Both the position numbers and the translations under genes were made by a program. The notes under the pieces are model-generated. The model made no database searches. It was not told where the DNA came from and saw only the letters and a program-made list of their open reading frames with translations. Positions 44,502 through 52,209 of a stretch of DNA of 64,000 nucleotides are shown here, one piece after another; positions within the stretch are counted from its first letter, which is position 1, and each line of letters opens with the position of its first letter. The stretch lies in contig NZ_JACOQH010000003.1 in assembly GCF_014297335.1 (NCBI RefSeq), forward strand, positions 1-64,000, in the 5' to 3' direction. The stretch is from Roseburia_D yibonii (lineage in GTDB: Bacteria; Bacillota; Clostridia; Lachnospirales; Lachnospiraceae).

Positions 44502-45377
44502 TTAGCCTTTTACCGCGCCACTCATTCCATCTACATAGAATTTCTGTGTTGCAAGGAACAAAATCGCGATCGGAATCGAAACGATAACAGCTCCCGCCGC
44601 AAAGCAGGTGTACCATCCATCGATGTATTCCTTTTCGAGCATCTTCCAAAGACCGATCGATACGGTATAGTATTTTGCGTCCGCACGGCAGATAACTTTC
44701 GCGAAAATGAAGTCCAGCCACGGACCCATGAAAGATGTGATGATCGTATAAACAATGATCGGTTTGCTGAGCGGAACGATGATCTTGGTAAATACCTGCC
44801 ATCTGGTCGCTCCGTCGATGATCGCGGCTTCATCGAGTGCCTTTGGAATGGTATCAAAGAAACCTTTTGCCACATAAAATCCGACACCGGTTCCCGCTGA
44901 GTACACGATGATTAATGCAATACGGATCATAGCGCCTTCGGAAAGCCCGATTGCCTTTAAGATATAATAAACAGCGATCATGGACATGAAGGACGGAAAC
45001 AGTCCGAGGATCATTGCGAAGTTCATAAACGGTTTTCTCATCTTAAAACGCATTCTTGACATACAGTACGCAACGGAAAGGACAAAGATCGTTGCGATGA
45101 TGCAGGTAAAGATCGCGATGATAAAGGTATTAAAGAACATCTGCGGGAAATTCAGGATACTGGTATCCGTAAATAACTTTTTGTAGTTGTTCAATGTGTA
45201 TGTCTTTGGGAAGAAAGATGTTACATAAGAACCTTTCTCTCCACGGAAACTGGTTAAGATTACCCAGATAATCGGTAACAGCCAGATAAATGCCAAAATT
45301 GCAAGGATGACATGAACAATGACATTGACCACTTTCTTTTTTACTTTCGAACCGGAAACTTTATTCTGTGCTGCCAT
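44502..45377 (-). CDS. malG: sugar ABC permease, MalG-like
   Basis: A 291-residue permease with six helices. The cytoplasmic EAA loop EAAIIDGATRWQVFTKIIVPLS is split at its conserved glycine. It pairs with the MalF-like subunit to import maltodextrin or similar oligosaccharides. Its ATG overlaps the malF stop by one base (TAATG). No ATPase gene is in the operon, as is common where one MsmK-type ATPase serves several transporters. Confidence 0.88.
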   Translation of the reverse strand: MAAQNKVSGSKVKKKVVNVIVHVILAILAFIWLLPIIWVILTSFRGEKGSYVTSFFPKTYTLNNYKKLFTDTSILNFPQMFFNTFIIAIFTCIIATIFVLSVAYCMSRMRFKMRKPFMNFAMILGLFPSFMSMIAVYYILKAIGLSEGAMIRIALIIVYSAGTGVGFYVAKGFFDTIPKALDEAAIIDGATRWQVFTKIIVPLSKPIIVYTIITSFMGPWLDFIFAKVICRADAKYYTVSIGLWKMLEKEYIDGWYTCFAAGAVIVSIPIAILFLATQKFYVDGMSGAVKG

Positions 45378-46756
45378 TACATGAATCCCTCCTCATCTTT
45401 ATAGGATGTCGTGTTGCGGTAAGTAACAAGCGCAACGATTGCGAGTACGATAAAGGTCATAATACCGATTACCGCGCCGAGGTTGTAGTAGTTCTTCTCG
45501 ATCGTCAGCTTATACAGCCAGGTAACAAGAAGATCGGTCTTTCCTGCTGTGGATTCCACCGGAGTAGGATTTCCGCCGGACAGAAGGAAGATGACGTTGA
45601 AGTTGTTGACATTTCCGGTAAACTGTGTGATCAGATACGGTGTCATGACAAACAGCATATACGGCAGTGTGATCTTAAAGAACGTCTGCACCGCATTTGC
45701 ACCATCGATCTTTGCCGCTTCGTAAAGTTCACCCGGGATATTCTGTAAGATACCGGTTACCTGAAGCATGGTATAAGGAATACCTACCCAGAGGTTGATA
45801 ACGATAACCGTTACTCGTGCCCACATCGGACTGGTGAAAAACGGCAGTGCCTTGTCGATCAGACCGTATTTTAACAGCAATGTGTTTACGATACCGGTCG
45901 GCTGTAACATGGTACGCATGATAAGCAAAGATACAAACTGCGGTACTGCGATGGACAGTACAAAGCAGAATCTCCAGAAGCTCTTCGCGTGTGTTTCCTT
46001 ACGGTTGATGACGATTGCGAGGATCATACCAAGAATATAGTTTAACGCTGTTGCGAAGAGTGCCCATACGATCGTCCATACCAGTACGGAATAGAATGTC
46101 TTTCCGATACTGTCATTGAAGTTCAAAATCTTTCTGAAGTTGGCAAAACCCACCCAGTCAAACAGAGTCAGATGATCCTTTACCTTACTGTAATTGGTAA
46201 ATGCCATCGTGATCATGAAGATAAGCGGTAATACCGTAAAAATAAGGATTCCCGCGAGCGGTGCTGCCATCAATAATTTATATAAATTTTGATCTAACAA
46301 ACTCTTGCAGTCTTCTTTAAATGTATTTAAGTGTTTTCCGTTTTTCGCGAGGACTTCGGATTTGTAAGAACTTGTAACCGCTTCTTTCCACGCTGCGATA
46401 AAACATACTGTAATAAAAATTGTTGCTAACCCATATAACAGAAGCAGTAATGACTGGTCTCCTGCTGTATATTCATAAACGCTCTTCTGTTCGTTCCAGA
46501 CCTTTTCCTGTTCTCTCCATCCCAGTGATGGAAGCATTGATAAATTGTAGAAACCAGATGTTACCATAAACCAGATGTAAAGTACTTCCACACCAAGGAA
46601 CATAAGTCCTTTTACCACCTGTTTATGTACGATATTCCCCAATCCCATAATAAGGAAAGATAACTTTGTTACGATATCCCCCTTTTTTGCTGCGTTTGCA
46701 AGCGTATATTCGGTTGCAAACTCACTTACTCTTTTCTTTTTCCCAGCCTTTTTCAC
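45377..46756 (-). CDS. malF: sugar ABC permease, MalF-like
   Basis: 459 residues with about eight helices, including extra N-terminal ones before the conserved permease core. The EAA loop is EAAKIDGANAVQTFFKITLPYM. AGGAGG eight bases before a GTG at 46754-46756 defines the start; an ATG 19 codons earlier has no such site. It is preceded by a strong intercistronic hairpin and overlaps malG. Assignment to maltodextrin rests on the flanking amylase genes and the sequence family. Confidence 0.87.
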   Translation of the reverse strand: MKKAGKKKRVSEFATEYTLANAAKKGDIVTKLSFLIMGLGNIVHKQVVKGLMFLGVEVLYIWFMVTSGFYNLSMLPSLGWREQEKVWNEQKSVYEYTAGDQSLLLLLYGLATIFITVCFIAAWKEAVTSSYKSEVLAKNGKHLNTFKEDCKSLLDQNLYKLLMAAPLAGILIFTVLPLIFMITMAFTNYSKVKDHLTLFDWVGFANFRKILNFNDSIGKTFYSVLVWTIVWALFATALNYILGMILAIVINRKETHAKSFWRFCFVLSIAVPQFVSLLIMRTMLQPTGIVNTLLLKYGLIDKALPFFTSPMWARVTVIVINLWVGIPYTMLQVTGILQNIPGELYEAAKIDGANAVQTFFKITLPYMLFVMTPYLITQFTGNVNNFNVIFLLSGGNPTPVESTAGKTDLLVTWLYKLTIEKNYYNLGAVIGIMTFIVLAIVALVTYRNTTSYKDEEGFM

Positions 46757-46813
46757 TTTTCGGGCCTCCTTGATTTTAAAAAACCAGCTCGCGCTGCGAA
46801 TAAATAATTTCAT

Positions 46814-46851
46814 AGATATTCCAGGATACCAGAAGGCATCCTGGAATATCT
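46814..46851 (-). promoter_or_regulatory. hairpin between malE and malF
   Basis: AGATATTCCAGGAT pairs perfectly with ATCCTGGAATATCT. No T run follows, so it may act as a 3' stabiliser of the binding-protein message or as a partial terminator. Confidence 0.65.
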
Positions 46852-46882
46852 GTTGTTACTTATTAACTTATCGGAAATCAGA

Positions 46883-48181
46883 TTATTCTGTAGCTTCCTC
46901 AGCGTCAGCTGCAACATCTGTGTTCATTGCGGTATTCATATCTTCTGTCTTCTCAGCCGCATTGTCATGTGTAACATCGCCTGCGATCAGGTTCTTGCCC
47001 ATGTTTTCAGCCGGTGACCAGTAGTTGCCCATTGCGGATACGATCGGCTGCATGATAGAGCAGTGATCCAGTACATCTGCGGTAGCTGTTGCGATCGGAT
47101 CGTCGGCCAGTGTAATATTGGTGTTAGACGGGAGGATATTTCTCTCATCATAGTGTGCCTGCTGTGCTTCTTCACCGGAAAGGTAAGCTGCAAGAGACAT
47201 GGCAACCTGCGGATTCTCACAGTTCGGGTTTACACCGATTGCTTTAGAACCTGCGAAGGATTTCATCTGGCATTCATTTCCATCAACGGTAAAAGTAGGA
47301 AGCGCTGCTACACCATAGTTGTCACCAAGTGCTTCTTTTACGGATGCTGCATCCCAGGAACCGGAGAAGATCGCGTTTACAGAACCATCACGCAGACCTG
47401 CGATACCAGCTCCATCCTGATCGTTGATAAAGTTCGGGTTTGCTACTAAATCTACAAGGTAATTGGTAACTGCTGCTGCTTTGTCTCCACCGAAATCGAT
47501 GCCTGCTGCTTCGTCAGTACCATCACCGAATAATGTACATCCGTTTCCAGCGTAGAATGCCTGGATATACCAGGAGTTGGATAACGGGAAGGAAACCTTT
47601 CCTTTGGAGAGCATTGTATCAAAGCTCTTGATGTCGTCATCGGTAAATACGCTCTTGTCATAATACATAAACCAAGTATTACTTGTGAACGGGAATGCGT
47701 ATACGCTGTCTTTATATGTAACAGATGTTACAATCGTGTCCGAGTTTGTGGATTTTACCTGATCAAGGTAAGTTCCGCCAAGTTCGGAAAGTGCATTCGC
47801 GGAAACAAGATCCGGAATGTTATCATTTGCAAGCATGTATACATCTGCCGCGGATTCAACGTCTGTGGATATGGTCGTCTTTGCGTCACCTTCCGCACAT
47901 ACCCCATATTCAAATGTGATATCCCAGTTCGGATGTGCTTCGTTAAACGCGTCACACTGCTCTTTCAGCCAGCCGCTGTCCTGATCTTCCTGCGGGCTCC
48001 ATACGGTAAGGGTACCGGACCATGCTTCCTCATCGGAAGAAGCGCTTCCTGCTTCGGTAGATGCTGCGGAATCTGCTGTTCCGTTGTCTGTTGCAGCTGT
48101 GTTTGTGTCTTTGCTTCCGCAACCAGCCATAGATGCTGCCATTGCTGCTACAAGAAATAATGATAATGCTTTCTTTTTCAT
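46883..48181 (-). CDS. malE: sugar-binding lipoprotein, MalE-like
   Basis: A 432-residue extracellular receptor. The signal peptide ends in lipobox MAGC with C21 lipidated. The mature part follows the family 1 binding-protein pattern (GTLTVWSPQED, YGVAALPTFTVDGN, AGSKAIGVNPN). GGAGAGG lies upstream of the ATG at 48179-48181. First gene of the operon, with its own promoter 140 bases upstream and a LacI-type operator in the leader. Sugar specificity is inferred from the amylase context. Confidence 0.88.
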   Translation of the reverse strand: MKKKALSLFLVAAMAASMAGCGSKDTNTAATDNGTADSAASTEAGSASSDEEAWSGTLTVWSPQEDQDSGWLKEQCDAFNEAHPNWDITFEYGVCAEGDAKTTISTDVESAADVYMLANDNIPDLVSANALSELGGTYLDQVKSTNSDTIVTSVTYKDSVYAFPFTSNTWFMYYDKSVFTDDDIKSFDTMLSKGKVSFPLSNSWYIQAFYAGNGCTLFGDGTDEAAGIDFGGDKAAAVTNYLVDLVANPNFINDQDGAGIAGLRDGSVNAIFSGSWDAASVKEALGDNYGVAALPTFTVDGNECQMKSFAGSKAIGVNPNCENPQVAMSLAAYLSGEEAQQAHYDERNILPSNTNITLADDPIATATADVLDHCSIMQPIVSAMGNYWSPAENMGKNLIAGDVTHDNAAEKTEDMNTAMNTDVAADAEEATE

Positions 48182-48241
48182 AGTTTTTTGTTCCTCTCCT
48201 TTTCTAAAATAGATACCGAAATTTACGCGGATTCCGGTTCG

Positions 48242-48255
48242 TGGTAACGTTTCCA
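48242..48255 (-). promoter_or_regulatory. candidate LacI/CcpA-type operator
   Basis: TGGTAACGTTTCCA matches the cre/LacI-family consensus TGNAANCGNTNNCA except at one position and has the central CG. It lies about 60 bases downstream of the malE transcription start, where a bound repressor could block elongation. Confidence 0.5.
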
Positions 48256-48320
48256 TATACCCTTAAAAAAAAGCCTGCGCTTGCAGTACTCTTTTTCGTA
48301 AATTTTCGGTTCTTTAAGTA

Positions 48321-48349
48321 ATTCTATATCTGCATTTTCGATTTGTCAA
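48321..48349 (-). promoter_or_regulatory. promoter of the malEFG operon
   Basis: TTGACA and TAGAAT separated by 17 bases on the minus strand. Confidence 0.75.
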
Positions 48350-48473
48350 TGAAAATGCGTTCTTTTTGGTCTGTTTTTATTTATTTCCGGCATTTTTACT
48401 GTTTTTCTTTGTCCGTATTTGTGCATTTTGACAGGTGTTTTCCCGATTTTTTTCGAAAATAATTGTTTATTGC

Positions 48474-48502
48474 TTGCAAACCATACATTTTTTCTTTATA
48501 AT
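48474..48502 (+). promoter_or_regulatory. promoter of the lacI-type gene
   Basis: TTGCAA and TATAAT separated by 17 bases, about 30 bases before the start codon. It diverges from the malE promoter. Confidence 0.75.
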
Positions 48503-48533
48503 TCTTATATTCAACAATGGGGGAACAAAAGAT

Positions 48534-49535
48534 ATGGTTACGATCAAAGACATCGCCAATCGGCTTGGTATTTCTGTCAGCACCGTCTCCAAAGGGATCA
48601 ACGGTGCGAGCGACATCAGCGACGAACTCCGGCAGCAGGTTTTGGATACTGCGATCGAAATGGGGTATCGATCCAAGCGGATGCGCAGGGAGCAGAACAA
48701 AAGGCTCTGCATTTTCATTGAAAACATGTCATACGAATCGGATGCACAGTTCGGTTACGAGCTGGTTCTCGGTTTCCGGCAGGCGGCACTCCGCGACAAC
48801 TGGGACGTCACGGTGATCCCGGTCACTCCGGAATTGCAGCAGAAGGAACGCTATGACGTCTATATGCTAAAGAACGGTTACTCCGGCGCGTTTCTACTTG
48901 GTTTCGCGCTGCAGGATGACTGGATGGAGCAGTTTTCATCCACCACGATCCCTACGGTTCTTTTAGACAACTATATTCCAAAGAATCCCCATGTAAGCTA
49001 CATCGGCACGGACAACTACGAGGGCATCGATCTCGCGGTCGCGCATCTCGCCGAACTTGGTCATACGCGCATCGCTTTTTTGAACGGTTCTCCGTATTCC
49101 CTGGTATCCGACCAGCGTGAGCAGGCTTTTTTGCGCAGCATGGAAAGCCACCATCTCACACCGGACCGCAACCTGATGGGTCAGGGCTATTATGTACCGG
49201 AAAGCGCCAAATACCATGTATCGCATTTCCTGGAAAACGGCGCTACCGCCATTCTCTGCGGAAGTGACCTGATCGCCTCCGGCGTGATCGCGGAATGCCA
49301 GGCACATGGCTTTTCGGTTCCCGAAGATATCAGCGTGACCGGCTTTGATGATCTGCCGATCTCGGCACAGTTAAACCCGCCGCTCACCACGGTACGTCAG
49401 GATCGCGCGGAGCTCGGAAAATGCGGCTATTACACCCTGCATTCCCTGATGCGTGATGTCTCGATCAGCCGTACACTGATGCGTCCGCAGCTGATTGCCC
49501 GCGCCTCCACGAAGAAACGCGAAAACATTTCTTAA
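48534..49535 (+). CDS. LacI-family sugar-responsive regulator
   Basis: 334 residues with an N-terminal HTH (VTIKDIANRLGISVSTVSKGING) and hinge, then a two-lobed sugar-binding core (CGSDLIASGVIAECQAHG, DISVTGFDDLPIS). GGGGGAACAAAAGAT precedes the ATG at 48534-48536. It is divergent from the malE operon, so local control is likely. MalR of Gram-positive bacteria is the nearest functional analogue. Confidence 0.92.
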   Translation: MVTIKDIANRLGISVSTVSKGINGASDISDELRQQVLDTAIEMGYRSKRMRREQNKRLCIFIENMSYESDAQFGYELVLGFRQAALRDNWDVTVIPVTPELQQKERYDVYMLKNGYSGAFLLGFALQDDWMEQFSSTTIPTVLLDNYIPKNPHVSYIGTDNYEGIDLAVAHLAELGHTRIAFLNGSPYSLVSDQREQAFLRSMESHHLTPDRNLMGQGYYVPESAKYHVSHFLENGATAILCGSDLIASGVIAECQAHGFSVPEDISVTGFDDLPISAQLNPPLTTVRQDRAELGKCGYYTLHSLMRDVSISRTLMRPQLIARASTKKRENIS

Positions 49536-49555
49536 CAGAGAACAGAGATGAAATA

Positions 49556-49609
49556 AAAAGTCAGGACTTCCGTCCGACCGCGCCGGTCTTTTGGAAATCC
49601 TGATTTTTT
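49556..49609 (+). terminator. bidirectional terminator between lacI-type and DUF4097 genes
   Basis: AAAAAGTCAGGA pairs with TCCTGATTTTTT, with a second stem inside. It separates two convergent genes. Confidence 0.85.
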
Positions 49610-49624
49610 ATGCGCAGGTCACGC

Positions 49625-50389
49625 TCACTCTATCGACACGTCAATGTCTCCGACATCCGCAGACAGTTCGATCTTTCCCTCCGCGTCCGCAGCATGGATC
49701 TGCGTATTTTTCTTTACGTTTTCTCCGTTTAATGTCGCTTCCCCGACACCGCAGTCAAAGGAAATATCATACGCATCACTTTCCCCGACGAGCGCTGCCT
49801 CAATATCTCCGACATCCGCCGTCACATCAAGGTTTTTCGCCTTTACTTTGTCAATCTTAACATCTCCGACATCGGCATCTATCGTGCTCTCACCCAGTTC
49901 TGCGTTCTTCGCCGTCATATCCCCGACATCCAGTTCACATTCAAACCTTTCCGTGACGATCCCGTTTATATCCACATCTCCGACATTTGAGGTGATATCC
50001 ACGTCTTTGAGTGCCACATCTTCCGGCACGGTAATGGTCATAGCCGCCGACTTGTTCGATACCATGCCAAGATTCCAGTGTTTTTTCTGCTGTTTTTGTG
50101 TGACGCTTAACACGCCGTCCTTTACGGAATAGGCCGGTTTGTTCTTCCCTGCTGTACGATAGCTTAAGCTGTAATCTGTTCCTTTCTGTATCGTGACATC
50201 CATCACATCGGACTCCACACGGATCTCTGAAAATGCGTCCAGTACCTGTGTTCCTTCCAATGACACTTCCGTTCCCTGTTCCGTCTCATCCCCACTGTAA
50301 AACCATCCAAACACGTCACTGCCGACACGCCACAGAATGCATCCCACGGTGATGACCACAAGTACGCTTAAATAAATCGCTCTTTTCAT
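49625..50389 (-). CDS. DUF4097 (putative adhesin-like) membrane-anchored protein
   Basis: 254 residues: an N-terminal helix (about 4-22), then a right-handed beta-rich domain built of repeats around the phrase DVGDI/DVGDV (about six copies between 130 and 252). This is the DUF4097 pattern, often found with HAAS and PadR genes in envelope-stress operons. GGAGGAGAAGC precedes the ATG, 12 bases after the HAAS gene stop. Function is unproven. Confidence 0.83.
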   Translation of the reverse strand: MKRAIYLSVLVVITVGCILWRVGSDVFGWFYSGDETEQGTEVSLEGTQVLDAFSEIRVESDVMDVTIQKGTDYSLSYRTAGKNKPAYSVKDGVLSVTQKQQKKHWNLGMVSNKSAAMTITVPEDVALKDVDITSNVGDVDINGIVTERFECELDVGDMTAKNAELGESTIDADVGDVKIDKVKAKNLDVTADVGDIEAALVGESDAYDISFDCGVGEATLNGENVKKNTQIHAADAEGKIELSADVGDIDVSIE

Positions 50390-50401
50390 GCTTCTCCTCC
50401 T

Positions 50402-51391
50402 TTATCGCCTGATCTCCCTGCATATGATGCGCACCACATGTTCCATGACACCGGCGATCGGCCAGATGATCCAGGTGATGTGCCAGCTCATGGTCAAAAA
50501 GCTCCAGATCAGATACAGACATACGATAGTCGGCCAGTACACAGACATTACATTCCGCTCCAGTTCACTCTGCGGCTCCTCATCCTCCCGGACGCCATTC
50601 TCACCCGCTCCCGGATTGATCGCAAGCAGCACTTCGTATCCGCTTTTCCGCTTTGCTCCCATAATGAAAAACATCACGCCGATCGCCACAAAAATAAGGA
50701 CAAACGCGCCGGAAAGAACGTTAAGAAAAACAGAATCATACAAAAACGTTCCAATGACTGCCGACGGGATCACGCTTATAATGCAGAAAACCACGCCGAA
50801 TGTAATGTAAAGTGCGTAAGTCGGCTGGAAATTTTCCCGCTGTTCTCTCACATAGGCTTCTGTTGCGAAGTCCATGACCAGTTCATCCTTTTTTAAATAC
50901 TGCCATTTGCTCATGCGGACACAGTCATAAACGATGCATCCAACTCCTGCCGCTACTAAAAGGAAGAATAAAAGCAATCCTGCCGCTTCCGCCGCGCCAC
51001 CGGACATTCCCTTGCTCACTGTGAGCGCCTGAAAGAAAATGAATCCGGCCGGACTCAAAATACAAAACAGCACACCGATCGCCATGCGCACCGATGAACG
51101 GGTCTTTTCCGCGATAAAGCTCCTGACCGTCTCCATCTTTACCGTCTCTCTCTTCTCAAAATTTCCTTTTTTCATATAGTCGAGGATCCCAAGCTCTTCC
51201 GCCAGTTCCTCCAAATTTCCAAATTCGGAGATCACGATCCCTGTCGCTTCATTGTCCATTTTTCCTTCCGCGATCAGTTCGTTGTATTTATCCTCCATCA
51301 TCTGTCCGAGTTCCATCTTTGCCCGCATTACTTCCGGCGTTCCCGGCAGATTCAAAAACATCGTCTCAAGATAGTTTCTAATTGTCTCCAT
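50402..51391 (-). CDS. HAAS/DUF1700-type membrane protein
   Basis: 329 residues. The first 70 (YLETMFLNLPGT and EFGNLEELAEELGI, split by a helix) are a HAAS signalling domain, which usually couples to PadR regulators. Five or six membrane helices follow. The start overlaps the padR stop by 14 bases, so the three genes padR-HAAS-DUF4097 form one translationally coupled operon. Confidence 0.82.
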   Translation of the reverse strand: METIRNYLETMFLNLPGTPEVMRAKMELGQMMEDKYNELIAEGKMDNEATGIVISEFGNLEELAEELGILDYMKKGNFEKRETVKMETVRSFIAEKTRSSVRMAIGVLFCILSPAGFIFFQALTVSKGMSGGAAEAAGLLLFFLLVAAGVGCIVYDCVRMSKWQYLKKDELVMDFATEAYVREQRENFQPTYALYITFGVVFCIISVIPSAVIGTFLYDSVFLNVLSGAFVLIFVAIGVMFFIMGAKRKSGYEVLLAINPGAGENGVREDEEPQSELERNVMSVYWPTIVCLYLIWSFLTMSWHITWIIWPIAGVMEHVVRIICREIRR

Positions 51392-51731
51392 TCCCGCATT
51401 CCTCCCTGCTTATAAATTTCTCAATCACATCTTTGGTCAGTACCCATTCCTTGCACTTTTCATAATAATACGCTCTGCCCTTTTCCGTGATCCGGTAATA
51501 GGTTCTTCTCTTTCCGCCGGTCTCGTCTCCGTAAAAGGATACGATGTAACCGTTTTTCTGCATACGCGTAAACGCGGAATAAAGTGTCGTCTCTTTGATC
51601 ACATATTTATCCTCGGACAGGTTACGGATCTTCTTTGAGATCTCATAACCATAGGACGGTTCCTTCAAGAGCAGATACAAAATGATCGTGTCATTGTAAC
51701 CGCGAATGACATCACTGCTGATCTCTGTCAT
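51378..51731 (-). CDS. PadR-family transcriptional regulator
   Basis: A 117-residue winged-helix repressor: DTIILYLLLKEPSYGYEISKK, then the wing GGKRRTYYRITEKG and a dimerisation helix. AAGGAGGAATT before the ATG at 51729-51731 sets the start. It is first in the operon and follows a promoter with three tandem 14-base repeats downstream, which are likely its own binding sites. Confidence 0.92.
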   Translation of the reverse strand: MTEISSDVIRGYNDTIILYLLLKEPSYGYEISKKIRNLSEDKYVIKETTLYSAFTRMQKNGYIVSFYGDETGGKRRTYYRITEKGRAYYYEKCKEWVLTKDVIEKFISREECGNGDN

Positions 51732-51760
51732 AATTCCTCCTTCTTTCCCCATTTTGTATT

Positions 51761-51802
51761 ACGCCTGTCGTATTATGTCTGTCGTACTACGTCTGTCGTA
51801 TT
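51761..51802 (-). repeat. three tandem 14-bp repeats in the padR leader
   Basis: Three adjacent copies of RYGYCTGTCGTAYT occupy 42 bases between the predicted transcription start and padR. An inverted copy of the core (ACGACAG) lies in the promoter spacer at 51835-51841. These are likely operators for PadR autoregulation. Confidence 0.75.
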
Positions 51803-51817
51803 ACTTCTGATGGAGTA

Positions 51818-51846
51818 ATCATAGCACGACTACTACGACAGGTCAA
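51818..51846 (-). promoter_or_regulatory. promoter of the padR operon
   Basis: TTGACC and TATGAT separated by 17 bases on the minus strand; the spacer carries the repeat core CTGTCGTAGTA. Confidence 0.78.
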
Positions 51847-51870
51847 GTAGTTTTTTATTTTTTCTCGTCG

Positions 51871-52007
51871 CCATTAAAATAAAGTGTGCGCTTACCGCAC
51901 ACTTTCGCGCGCGAGCGGTATGTTCAACATAAACTTCATCTCCGCGAGCTGCGCATCCCCGCGGAGCGTTTTTGAATCATAGGAAGGAATTTCCTATGAT
52001 TCAAAAA
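51871..52007 (-). repeat. R2 repeat, copy 2
   Basis: Same 137 bases as copy 1 with a single substitution (51974, G for A). One end overlaps the T run of the tRNA-Tyr terminator. The other end is preceded by CTCGTCG, the border sequence seen in R3. Confidence 0.9.
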
Positions 52008-52041
52008 AAGGATACTGCCCACATTGGACAATATCCTTTTT
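52003..52041 (-). terminator. terminator of tRNA-Tyr
   Basis: GGATATTGTCC pairs with GGGCAGTATCC around a short loop and is followed by seven Ts on the minus strand. Confidence 0.85.
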
Positions 52042-52058
52042 CGTTCTTATTCTGTGAA

Positions 52059-52140
52059 TGGATGGAGGTGGATTCGAACCACCGAAGCAATTTGCAGCAG
52101 ATTTACAGTCTGTCCCCTTTGGCCACTCGGGAATCCATCC
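52059..52140 (-). tRNA. tRNA-Tyr (GUA)
   Basis: An 82-base class II tRNA with acceptor GGATGGA/TCCATCC and discriminator A. Anticodon GTA lies in CTGTAAA, and there is a long variable arm. CCA is not encoded. Confidence 0.95.
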
Positions 52141-52179
52141 ATGGTCAGTGCAATGTCTCACACGCCCTGACAATAATAT

Positions 52180-52208
52180 ATTATAGCATAGCTCACATGG
52201 TTACGCAA
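52180..52208 (-). promoter_or_regulatory. promoter of tRNA-Tyr
   Basis: TTGCGT and TATAAT separated by 17 bases on the minus strand; the -35 abuts the stop codon of the upstream GH13 gene. Confidence 0.8.
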
Positions 52209-52209
52209 G

